Below, piece by piece: positions 1-8,600 of a stretch of DNA of 12,842 nt. Positions within the stretch are counted from its first letter, which is position 1; every line of letters begins with the position of its first letter. Source of the DNA: Chlamydiota bacterium. Its GTDB lineage: Bacteria > Chlamydiota > Chlamydiia > Chlamydiales > Rhabdochlamydiaceae. The position numbers and the translations under genes were made by a program. The notes under the pieces were generated by a model that worked only from the letters and a program-made list of their open reading frames with translations, did not search any database and had not been told where the DNA came from. Location: the NCBI GenBank assembly GCA_011065235.1, contig JAAKFB010000028.1:1-12842 (forward strand), in the 5' to 3' direction.

Positions 1-3000
1 GGGACTGATCCATCTTCCAATTTCTGGATCATAATATCTGCTGCCAATACAAATAAGTCCCGTGTCTTGATCGATTCGGTTTCCACGGTACCTCCAAGAG
101 TTGCCCACAGCAGATTTCAAAATCTCTCGACCACGGTTGTTTGTGATTTCTTCTTGTCCAAAAGCGGAGTATCGATAACTTTCTACGATCTTGCGTCTTT
201 CAGGACTGATTAGACATGCTACATTACCTTGCAGATCATAAACTGGGACATAGGTCTCTTTTTGGATTTCAAAAGAAATAAAGGGGCCCGGTTCTGGATG
301 ATTTGGATTGCTAGGAACTCTAAGTTCTACAATTGTGCCTTTTTCATCAATACAGCCAAGTTCTGTTTGTCCTAAGTAAAAGTAGCGAAATACTCGCGCT
401 TTGCCTTTGCCTTCGATCTTTTGGGATAATCGCTTCCCTTGCAAATCATACGCAAATGCAACACTTGTTTGTTGAGGGTCTTTAACCAAGATGAGTTGAT
501 TAAGAGCGTTATGCTCAAACAACCACGTTTCGTCATTGACAGTTTTGGAAGCAAGATTTCCACTTTGATCAAATGTATAAGACTCATCATCTGCTTCAAT
601 AATTTGGTTACAATCATTTACTTTGTATGAAGAGTTGTCTTTTTTGAGACGATTCCCAATGGAATCGTAAGAATATCTATATTCGATTTCTCCTTTCTCA
701 TAGATGAGTTGAGAAAGAGCATTGTAATCGTAGGTGGTGACACTTTTTTCATCATCCAGAGATGTTTCTCGTTTTTTAACGTTGCCTAGAGGATCGTAGT
801 CTCCTTCGGGAATTGTATCTTGGAAAAAATCTGTCGTGATGCTTGTTCTTCTGCCAGTTGGATCCCAGGTTTGGCTTCTGCCTCCGACATGGCCAGGGAG
901 AATTTCTTCTAAGATATTCCCCATGAGGTCACGTGAGAAGACTCTAGAGTGGTAGCTCTCTTTTTTTTCTTTGGAAAAACGAGTGGTTCTTTTCACGAAA
1001 GGGCCCTCGTATTCATACTCAATAAAAGATCCGTCCGGTAATTTGATGGATTTGATCAGTCCTTCTCCATCAAAAGTACAGCTTAACTGATAGGACCCGA
1101 ACTCATCTTTAATCTTTTCTGAAATAAGGTGGTTATTTGGATCAAATTTATAGCCGAGAGCATAAATGGATCCTATTTTGATTTCAGTGATGTTTCCTCT
1201 GTCGTCATAGGAAAGTTTATGGGCTACTTTTTTTTGAGCAGAACCATCTTTATAAGAAACTGATTTTACTCTTCCAGCTTCATCATATTGATAAGTAATG
1301 GGGGTTTTAGATCCAGGATTAAGCTTGCTCGATACATCTCCATAGGAGTTATAACTGTAAGAGACTGTTTTTTCCTCTAGAGTCCCTTCCGCTAGGGTTA
1401 TAGCTTGAAGATTGTTACCTGAATTGTAAGACTTCTGAGTTCTAAAAATTCTTGATACATCGCTAGATGGGATGACCTCATCTTTCCGCAGAATTTCATT
1501 TCCCAATGCATCAGGAATAAATTCTGACTGAGATAGAACTTCTCCTTGCTTATTTCTTCTGCAGACTTTGACCAGGTTATTTGCAGGGTCATAAATTTCT
1601 TCAAGTTTGTTACTTAAGGGATCAATTGTAATCTTTTTAAGAACTCTTTGCCCCCATTCATTAATGTATTCATCTTCGTAACTAATCTTTGTAACCTGAT
1701 TAAGAGCATCTGTTATTCTATAGAGGCGGCCAAAGCCATCATAATCATACTTTTTAAGTATGCTCTCCTGATTCTGAGGATACCCGATAACTTCTGTGAG
1801 CCTTCCAGCCTTGTCGTACGTCTGTTTCGTTTTTAATAGAATTTTCCCGTCAGAATCTTCTGTCCGTTCTTCAATAACGTTGCCTTGAAGATCGTGCTTT
1901 CGAACTTCAAGAGTAAATATGTTTGGAGATTTCCACTTTTTTATAGTATTTGCTCGTCCAAGCGCATCATAAAAATACTCCACTTTCATAGAGCCTTTGC
2001 TAAGCGATGCAAGACGACCCGCGTCATCATAGGAATAGTTTGTGGTATTGTCATCTTCATCCTCTTCTGAGGTCATATGAAAAGCATCATAGTTATAACG
2101 AGTACTACTTAGCCATGTGCCGGACTCCTTTTTACTTCGTCCATAATGTTCAATGTGATCTAATCGACCCAAGTAGTCGTATTCAAAAACTCTGACCGTT
2201 CCATCTTTACTGCAATGCCTGTGAAGGCTACCTTCTAGATCATATTTGAAAAGCTCCAATGAACCATCTGGGTATTGAATTTTGATTGGAGTGCCTCGCA
2301 CAGTGTTCGATTTTTGCGTGAGAGCACTATGTGGATCTGAGACTGTAATTACATGATCGAAAAGATCATATTGATATGTATAGCGCGGTTTGAAAGTAGC
2401 ATTTTCTTCATCTCTTAATTCTGGATAGGTGACCGTTTGCAAACGGCCGAGATCATCATGAGTATAAGTGGTCTCATTGCCGAATTTATCTCTCCCAGAC
2501 AGTTTGTTCCCTATTGCATCGTAAGAGGTGTGCATCTCAAATACATGGCCATCAGCCTTCTCGGCCGTATAGATGAGTCTGTTTTTTAAATCATAGCCAT
2601 ACTCAAAAGAAACTCCTGTAGCAGAATGCTTCTCAGTAATGAGATTGCAATTGGCATCATATGAGTAATGTTTTGCATTCCCAGTCGCATCCGATTCCAT
2701 GGAAAGGAGACCATTCTCGTAGATTTTTCTTAGGGTATATCGATGATCCCCATTTACATCATAGACATCTTGCTGGGTGATATTTCCCTCGAGATCAAAA
2801 TGATTCACTATCTTTTTCAGAAGGATTTCTTTTTCCGTTTTGGTATCAAGATATTTCTCTTCGAGGATCTCTGGAGCTCCAGCGTTTGGGAGTTCCTTTT
2901 TTGGAGTCATTTTGGTAATGAGTCTTTTGTCAAGATAATAGGTTGATTTGGAATCAACTTCATCCCCATCATCGACCATAACTCGAGTCAAGGCCCCATC

Positions 3001-4548
3001 TTCATTATAGTTATAGAACCATCGTTTTTTGCGATAATCGTTATCTAAAATGGCTTTTCTAAGGAGGATGTTTGTCCCTTTTTTATAACCAAGCTGAATT
3101 CCCGAGCCTTTGGTATCCTTTTGATTCACGACATCAACATTCTTGTCTGTGGAATAGGAATAAGTCTTTACGTGACACTCTTGTGTGTTATCTGGAATGC
3201 CGTCTTGATCTACCACTAGTGGGTGTGAATTGGCTCCTGTGAAATTGCCATATTCTCTTTCTTCAAGAACGTTACCTTTGTCATCATACGAGAGCATTTT
3301 TGTATAAAATACATTGCCAGATCCATCCTCAATGGATGTTTGAATCAAATTGCAAAAATCTTTGCTTTTTCCCCATTGATTCCTTTGGACTCGATAGATA
3401 GAGCCATCAAGGTACTCCTCGATGCAAATAAGCTGCAGGTCTTCGTTATAGCGATGAATGTTTTTACGGTTGGATGGCCCTTGAATTTCTGTGAATCCGC
3501 TTCCATCAGATTCGAGGCTATAAATGAACTCTGTGCAAGCTATTTCTGTTTTACTTGCTGGAGTCGATACTGATCTCACTTTGTTTTTGTTTACTTTGTC
3601 GACATAATAGTCGATTTCTGTAAACCTTCCTTCTGGAAGGTCTTTTTTTGTCAAAAACGGATGGTTATCAACTACCCGATATTGATATTGCAATGAAGAT
3701 TTATGAGAACGGATCACCTTGGTCAAAAGGATTTGGCCAGAGGAATCCTGCTGAAATTGATAATCAGCTGTTTGATTATCACTTGTGTCAACATGAACTG
3801 TTTCCCCATATTGAATTGTGATCCAACTTAAGATTTTTTTTTCCCTACCATTTGTCATTTTTATGAGAATAGGGCGGCCCTGATCATCATATTCATAGAA
3901 TATCTTATTTCCACTGGGAAGAACTTCTTTCTCAAGAACATAGAAATTGGCTGAAGGATGTTTTACGTGAAATCTTTTGCCACCAGAACTGAGATTCAGT
4001 TCAAAAATATTGTCCTCAGCATGGAAATAGAGTTCATTATTTTTTTGGTTTGTCCATGCATGAATATTTCCCCTAGCAGTATTAGCCAGGCAAAAGACCT
4101 GGTCTTCAACATCAACTTTAAATAGGGTTTTAGCTTTAGGATTGGTAGTGCTTTGCCATCCAACATATGTGAGAATACTCCCTTCAGTCGTTCCCACGTT
4201 AACATAAGTTCGATCAAATTTCTCATCAGCAGTAGAATAGGTTTTCTTCTTTGGGCCTTTTTGAACTGACAGAACAGATTGGGGGTAAAAACGCCATCCC
4301 CCTAAGTTTGTAACTGTCACATTATCGTTGCTGGTATAAAATCTTGAAAGGATCAAGGGGTCAGGCCCAGAGACAATGAGATCGATCTCTACTTCAGAAT
4401 AATCTCCATGTATTGTGCTTACATTTTCGACAATGCTTGCTGGATCGCCTTCCTTCGAACCTAATAAGGTAATGCTAAAATCGTTGGCAATCGCATTTTG
4501 AAAAACGAAGAAGCCTATAATTAAACTAGCTAAGCTTATACACTTCAT
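1..4548 (-). CDS. Secreted Rhs/YD-repeat protein, 3' end beyond window
   Basis: A single frame stays open for 1516 codons from ATG at 4548-4546 to the window edge, with no stop. Residues 1-21 are a Sec signal peptide: K2, a hydrophobic run, then A19-I-A21 before N22 as a likely signal peptidase I site. Near residues 60-71 is SGPDPLILSRFY, then a Trp-rich stretch, as in N-terminal parts of large exported Rhs proteins. Tyr-Asp repeats such as YEYDDQGRP (about 217), YSYDDAGRL (about 837) and YQYDEAGRV (about 1083) run on to about residue 1290. The Rhs-associated core follows: RYFYLGQTE (about 1387), YDLQGN, YRYSAFGQ, and YRG...TGL...RYYDPEIGRWISP at 1487-1516. In known Rhs proteins the repeats form a beta-cage around a variable C-terminal toxin, cleaved downstream of this motif; that part is missing here only because the window ends. 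AAGAG at 4562-4558, 9 nt before the ATG, is the probable RBS. It lies 12 bp after the lipoprotein gene and is probably co-transcribed. Family certain; toxin role inferred. Confidence 0.95.
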   Translation of the reverse strand, partial: MKCISLASLIIGFFVFQNAIANDFSITLLGSKEGDPASIVENVSTIHGDYSEVEIDLIVSGPDPLILSRFYTSNDNVTVTNLGGWRFYPQSVLSVQKGPKKKTYSTADEKFDRTYVNVGTTEGSILTYVGWQSTTNPKAKTLFKVDVEDQVFCLANTARGNIHAWTNQKNNELYFHAEDNIFELNLSSGGKRFHVKHPSANFYVLEKEVLPSGNKIFYEYDDQGRPILIKMTNGREKKILSWITIQYGETVHVDTSDNQTADYQFQQDSSGQILLTKVIRSHKSSLQYQYRVVDNHPFLTKKDLPEGRFTEIDYYVDKVNKNKVRSVSTPASKTEIACTEFIYSLESDGSGFTEIQGPSNRKNIHRYNEDLQLICIEEYLDGSIYRVQRNQWGKSKDFCNLIQTSIEDGSGNVFYTKMLSYDDKGNVLEEREYGNFTGANSHPLVVDQDGIPDNTQECHVKTYSYSTDKNVDVVNQKDTKGSGIQLGYKKGTNILLRKAILDNDYRKKRWFYNYNEDGALTRVMVDDGDEVDSKSTYYLDKRLITKMTPKKELPNAGAPEILEEKYLDTKTEKEILLKKIVNHFDLEGNITQQDVYDVNGDHRYTLRKIYENGLLSMESDATGNAKHYSYDANCNLITEKHSATGVSFEYGYDLKNRLIYTAEKADGHVFEMHTSYDAIGNKLSGRDKFGNETTYTHDDLGRLQTVTYPELRDEENATFKPRYTYQYDLFDHVITVSDPHSALTQKSNTVRGTPIKIQYPDGSLELFKYDLEGSLHRHCSKDGTVRVFEYDYLGRLDHIEHYGRSKKESGTWLSSTRYNYDAFHMTSEEDEDDNTTNYSYDDAGRLASLSKGSMKVEYFYDALGRANTIKKWKSPNIFTLEVRKHDLQGNVIEERTEDSDGKILLKTKQTYDKAGRLTEVIGYPQNQESILKKYDYDGFGRLYRITDALNQVTKISYEDEYINEWGQRVLKKITIDPLSNKLEEIYDPANNLVKVCRRNKQGEVLSQSEFIPDALGNEILRKDEVIPSSDVSRIFRTQKSYNSGNNLQAITLAEGTLEEKTVSYSYNSYGDVSSKLNPGSKTPITYQYDEAGRVKSVSYKDGSAQKKVAHKLSYDDRGNITEIKIGSIYALGYKFDPNNHLISEKIKDEFGSYQLSCTFDGEGLIKSIKLPDGSFIEYEYEGPFVKRTTRFSKEKKESYHSRVFSRDLMGNILEEILPGHVGGRSQTWDPTGRRTSITTDFFQDTIPEGDYDPLGNVKKRETSLDDEKSVTTYDYNALSQLIYEKGEIEYRYSYDSIGNRLKKDNSSYKVNDCNQIIEADDESYTFDQSGNLASKTVNDETWLFEHNALNQLILVKDPQQTSVAFAYDLQGKRLSQKIEGKGKARVFRYFYLGQTELGCIDEKGTIVELRVPSNPNHPEPGPFISFEIQKETYVPVYDLQGNVACLISPERRKIVESYRYSAFGQEEITNNRGREILKSAVGNSWRYRGNRIDQDTGLICIGSRYYDPEIGRWISP

Positions 4549-4560
4549 AACACTATGCTC

Positions 4561-5040
4561 TTAGTTGTTGAGTAATCCCTTTTGGACTTGATTGAAAAAG
4601 TCGGTATAGGCTTCTTCTTCCAAGATTTGATGGATATTGACAACACGTCCCAAATTATCAAAGACCCGAACGAGTAAATTGATCCGGACTTTGGTGCGCC
4701 CCTGCTCCTCTGTGATGTTTGAGGTGATTTCTACAACAGAGTGTTTCTTCCAACGTGCATTTTTTCCAGAGAAGAGATAGGACCAAAATTTTGAAGAAAA
4801 TTTCTCGATATTTGTATCGAGCTCTGCTGTGATCACGCCCAACTCATGGCTGATGTTTTTGACCATGTATCCTTGGTCTTGGAGAACAGCAATCACCTCT
4901 TTCGAGACTTTTTTGGCCTCCTGCCCAACATATGTGCGCGTTTGCATAGTGCGCACGCGCATTTGCGTAACAACAGTGTCTTCTGAGTGACGACCACAAC
5001 CGGTAAATATAACGAGGATAAAAAGAATTAAGATGCGCAA
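4561..5040 (-). CDS. Small putative lipoprotein, TTG start
   Basis: 159 aa. The N-terminus MRILILFILVIFTGC has a very short hydrophobic signal and a lipobox-like FTGC with C15 as the candidate lipidated cysteine; Phe at -3 is less usual than Leu. The mature part is basic. It contains AVLQDQGY (51-58) and ELGVITAELD (66-75), a pattern I recall from small Gram-negative lipoproteins of unknown function (roughly 'LqDxGf...LGVItA'). A C-terminal alpha/beta stretch follows (VRINLLVRVFDNLG, then an acidic EEEAYTDFF helix). The start is TTG at 5040-5038, inside the end of the comF-like gene (13-bp overlap); GGA at 5051-5049, 8 nt upstream, is a modest RBS. No ATG sits at this point, and the next methionines would remove the signal peptide. 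It probably sits on the periplasmic face of the outer membrane. The Rhs gene follows after 12 bp. Function unknown; lipoprotein status inferred from the lipobox only. Confidence 0.75.
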   Translation of the reverse strand: MRILILFILVIFTGCGRHSEDTVVTQMRVRTMQTRTYVGQEAKKVSKEVIAVLQDQGYMVKNISHELGVITAELDTNIEKFSSKFWSYLFSGKNARWKKHSVVEITSNITEEQGRTKVRINLLVRVFDNLGRVVNIHQILEEEAYTDFFNQVQKGLLNN

Positions 5041-5645
5041 AATGTCATTCCGTAAATTTTTTCAGGTAAGCCTTGTTCTAAAGCAAATGCAGCTTTTCGC
5101 ATTGTGTTTCGCGTCTGCATGTTCGTGTCGACTAATAGTACAATTTGATTGATTATGTTGCACTTTTTTTTCAGAGAAAATGCAGGATACGGTTTGAGGT
5201 TTCGCCTCAAAACTGGTTGGAAAGGAATACTGAGCAATTTGGCAATTTCTTGCGCGATGCGAAAGTGGGGATTTTGCATGTGATTGGGAACGGAAATGAT
5301 CGATCCAAACTGAGGGAAATTCAGCTCATGTATTTGAATGACAAAATACGCTGCGATGTCTTTTGCAAGATGGGTCTGGCCACTAGAAAAGACATTTTCA
5401 ATGCTTCTAGCTGGACCATAGGCATCAAAACAGCTCGCCAAATGATAAAAAGGATGTGAAATTTTCCGGCACGGTTTGCAGATACCTGTGACGAGGGGGA
5501 TTTCCGCAAAGCATTTGATGCAGTGTCCCTCTGCAGAAAGCAGTGAAAAGGTATCGAGACACTGCCCGCACAGTGTCCCCTTGCCTTGGAAGAGGGTTTT
5601 GCAGTGGAGACATTCTGGAGAGTAAAGAATGTCTAGTAAGCTCAT
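5028..5645 (-). CDS. ComF/GntX-family protein with degenerate PRPP site
   Basis: 205 aa from the ATG at 5645-5643. A longer frame starts at a TTG at 5672, but the ATG is preferred because it forms a 4-base ATGA overlap with the stop of the upstream gene. The N-terminal third is a cysteine-rich zinc-ribbon region with four CxxC pairs (C12/C15, C26/C29, C42/C45, C56/C59), as in ComF proteins. A phosphoribosyltransferase-like fold follows: FDAYGPARSIENVFSSGQ (73-90) matches the usual 'Y.g..r.li..fKy.g' stretch, and ISVPNHMQ (117-124) the 'vPvP' strand. The usual RRRGFNQ is replaced by NPHFRIAQ. The PRPP loop, normally VDDVxTTGxT, reads VDTNMQTRNT at 172-181, losing the second Asp and the TTG. 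In naturally competent bacteria ComF helps DNA uptake. Here catalytic PRPP binding looks lost, so this may be a structural or zinc-binding remnant. No other competence gene is in view. Family membership is fairly sure, function is not. Confidence 0.82.
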   Translation of the reverse strand: MSLLDILYSPECLHCKTLFQGKGTLCGQCLDTFSLLSAEGHCIKCFAEIPLVTGICKPCRKISHPFYHLASCFDAYGPARSIENVFSSGQTHLAKDIAAYFVIQIHELNFPQFGSIISVPNHMQNPHFRIAQEIAKLLSIPFQPVLRRNLKPYPAFSLKKKCNIINQIVLLVDTNMQTRNTMRKAAFALEQGLPEKIYGMTFCAS

Positions 5646-8600
5646 CGAATGTTGAGTTCTGGCTCTTCCCAAGTGCCTCGCACTTTCAAGGATACGGGTG
5701 ATGTAATTGTCTTGTTAGACTTTTGTTTCACTTGCAAATCGATGAAGAGATTGCCATCGAAATCGAGATATCCCATGACCCCACTTCGTGGAGGGATAAA
5801 TTCAGAGCGATTTTGATCACTCATGACACTATGTATCTCGCGCAAATAACAGCGTCCATTTTGAATCACATACTCCATTTCGCCAGAAGCGGGAACAAAG
5901 AGGGATTCCTCTAGTCCCATTTGCTCGAGTACTTGGCTTGGAAGGGTCTTTGGAAGGTGCCTTTCTCCTTTTTTAGAGGAGTTTGTGAAGCGCAAATTAC
6001 CCGTTGCAGAAATGGTCATCGGATTATCGAGTCTGCCACGCACATCTTGGAGGGTTGCACTTTTGATGATCAGAGGCGTGATGGGTTTTTCTGGTCCTCC
6101 CATTTTGTGCAGGAAGCTGGGCTGAAAGCCACGAATTTCAACGAGGGGGAATGAAAACATCCACCCCGGTCCACTACGCATTAAAGCCCCTTCTCCAATC
6201 CACATCTTGCCTGCATCATCTGTCAAATCGAGATTTTCAATCGTGATCTGGCCAGGTTCGACTTCAATTTTTGCCTCCAATGAGCGGACTTGATACCCTC
6301 CGCATTCAAAACCATTTCCTTTCAACTGCCCCTTGAAGGACCAATCAGAGAGTCGTTTTTGAGGGGTAAAAACCCCATCAAATTGGTAGCCTCCCCCTGC
6401 CTTCCACTTTGTGATATAGGTACTGAGAGGAAGATCAAAAAGTTCATCAAACAATGAAAAATCGAGTTTGACAACTCCTTTTAGATCTTGTTTGCCATGT
6501 TTCTTGAGATCGGCATTCAATCTTCCATAGGAACCTTTAATCGTCTTAAAATGGAGCCCTTCGAGGTCGTACTCTGCGTCAAAGGTCAATTTTTCATCCG
6601 TCCCGAGAGAGAGTGTTCCGGCGTGATTTTTCCACTTGAGATCGACATCGAGTTTGCCTTTAGTTCCCTCTAATGCGCCTGTAAAAAGAAGTGCCCCATT
6701 TTCCATCCCAAGATTGGCATTGCCCTTGAGCCCTTTGCAAATGCGAAAATCGCGGAGCAGATGCGGCATCGCTCCCACATCAAAAAACTGATTCAATTTC
6801 TCTTCCGAGATGTCGAATGCTATCTTTCGAGCAGTTACTTTGCCATTTGTATGCTCAAAATGGTCGATTTGGATTTCAGCCCCATCTCCCGTAAAATCGA
6901 GATCAGACAGGATAAAGCCCCCATCTAAAGAGTATGCGATTCTTAAAGGATGCGTTGCTTTTAGCTTTAGCGGAACTGGAGTTTTCCACTCGACTTCCAA
7001 ATTGAGGTCGCTGCGAATGCCAAAACTTTGAGTGCTTTGGGCCAAGTCGATGAAAAACGTTCCTGATCCCTGAAGAGTAGTGTCCCCGCGGCTCACCTCG
7101 AGGAGAGGCAAGATAAAACCCTCTTCACAGGGGGAGAACACAGCCTTGCACATCGTATCATTCACTTGAAGGCTTTCAATGCAATATTCTCCCTGCACTT
7201 TTTTGCAACGCATGTCAAATTGCTCACCTGTTGCATGTAAATAGGCTACGTCTGCCAGTGGATCCCAAGAAAATTGGACCTGCAAATCTTTCGATAGTTG
7301 GTTAAGTGATAATACCCCTTCCCATGCTTCATTATTTGTTCCCTTAAAGTGCGCAAGTGGCAGCTTTTCATCAAAAAGTGAGAAGTCACACGTCTTTGGA
7401 TCAAATTGAGAGACCTCAAGGCGATATTCTTTGTCTGTTTGCAGGGCGAGATTTGCAGTGAGGTCTTTGAGAGCAAATGTATCGGTGAATGAAAAGTCAA
7501 ACTCTGCTTTTTTCAATAATGGGCTCTGCTGAAAAACCACATCAGCATGAGAAATGTGGCCTTTCACCTGATTGGGAAGAAGAATCAATTCCCCATCGAG
7601 CTCATCGAAAAAGAGCCCATAGCGTCTTTCGTATGCCATGGCTTTGCGAAAGGGGATTTTTCCTTCAAATGTGTGGGCATTCACATCATAGATGAACTTG
7701 GCCCGCCCCGCTGTTTTTTCCTTTTCTCCAATCGCATCCGCTTTTAAGTCCAGAAGGGGGTGCTTGGAGAGAAAGTGGTCGATTTGAAGGGCAAATTCCA
7801 CTTGTTTTCCATCATACGAGGTGAGAAGATCGATATCTCCGTAGAGTTTGAGATCTTCTGCCATAAGATGCACAAAAGGTCCGTAGAGCAAGTAGGAAAG
7901 TTTCTCTGAACGAGCCCACCCCTCTTTGATCTCTTGCATGCTGCCAGGAAATGGCCTCTTGCTTTTGAAACCGAATTGGATCGATTCATTGAATGGCAAA
8001 AACTCCACCGATGCCAAGGTTTCCACTTCTTTGTTCCCAAACACAATTTTGGTCGATAGATGGGCAAAATCATCGGGGCGGTATGCGCCGTAGGCTTCTT
8101 TCATCTGATCCGAAATAAATGCAAAGAAATGTGCAACGGGTAGATCAAGTTCAAAATTGAGCTCCTCAAAAAGACGTCCCTCTCCCTTCACATGAGAAAA
8201 AAAGAGCGGCTCTACCCCTTTTGAAAGGGCGACGTTCTCACCGAGGAAGTCTTGAATTTCAAAGTGGGAGAGATTTCCCTTTTCAAAAACCGCGATGAGT
8301 TTTCCGCCAAAGCTTCCCTGCTGCACTTCCCACTCTTTGAGCCTGGGCATGGATTTTGCAAAATAGCCTTTCAACATTTCCACTTGCCCAGGAAGAAGAT
8401 TGCTCGCTTCGATTTGAACGACTAGGGATTCTTTTTCTGGGCGGCAAATCGAGAGAAACGCATCGCACATGGTCCCTGTGGCGTCGTTGAGATTGAGGCC
8501 AAACTCGAGCCAATATGCATGATCTTCATGCATGGCCCCTTTTCCTTCTAATTGCAGCGCAAGAGATTTTTCTTGGCCCGCAAGCTCTCCTTTTAAACTC

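Noticed and set aside
1..4548. Many small plus- and minus-strand frames across the Rhs region
   Set aside because: They are shadows of the continuous 1516-codon Rhs frame, which contains all recognisable motifs.
5145..5459. 104-codon plus-strand frame opposite the comF-like gene
   Set aside because: It lies wholly inside the opposite strand of a gene with clear zinc-ribbon motifs and has no family pattern of its own.
7744..8073. 109-codon minus-strand frame within the AsmA-like gene
   Set aside because: It is an alternative frame of the 1290-aa gene with a low-complexity, basic, Trp/Ser-rich translation and no RBS.
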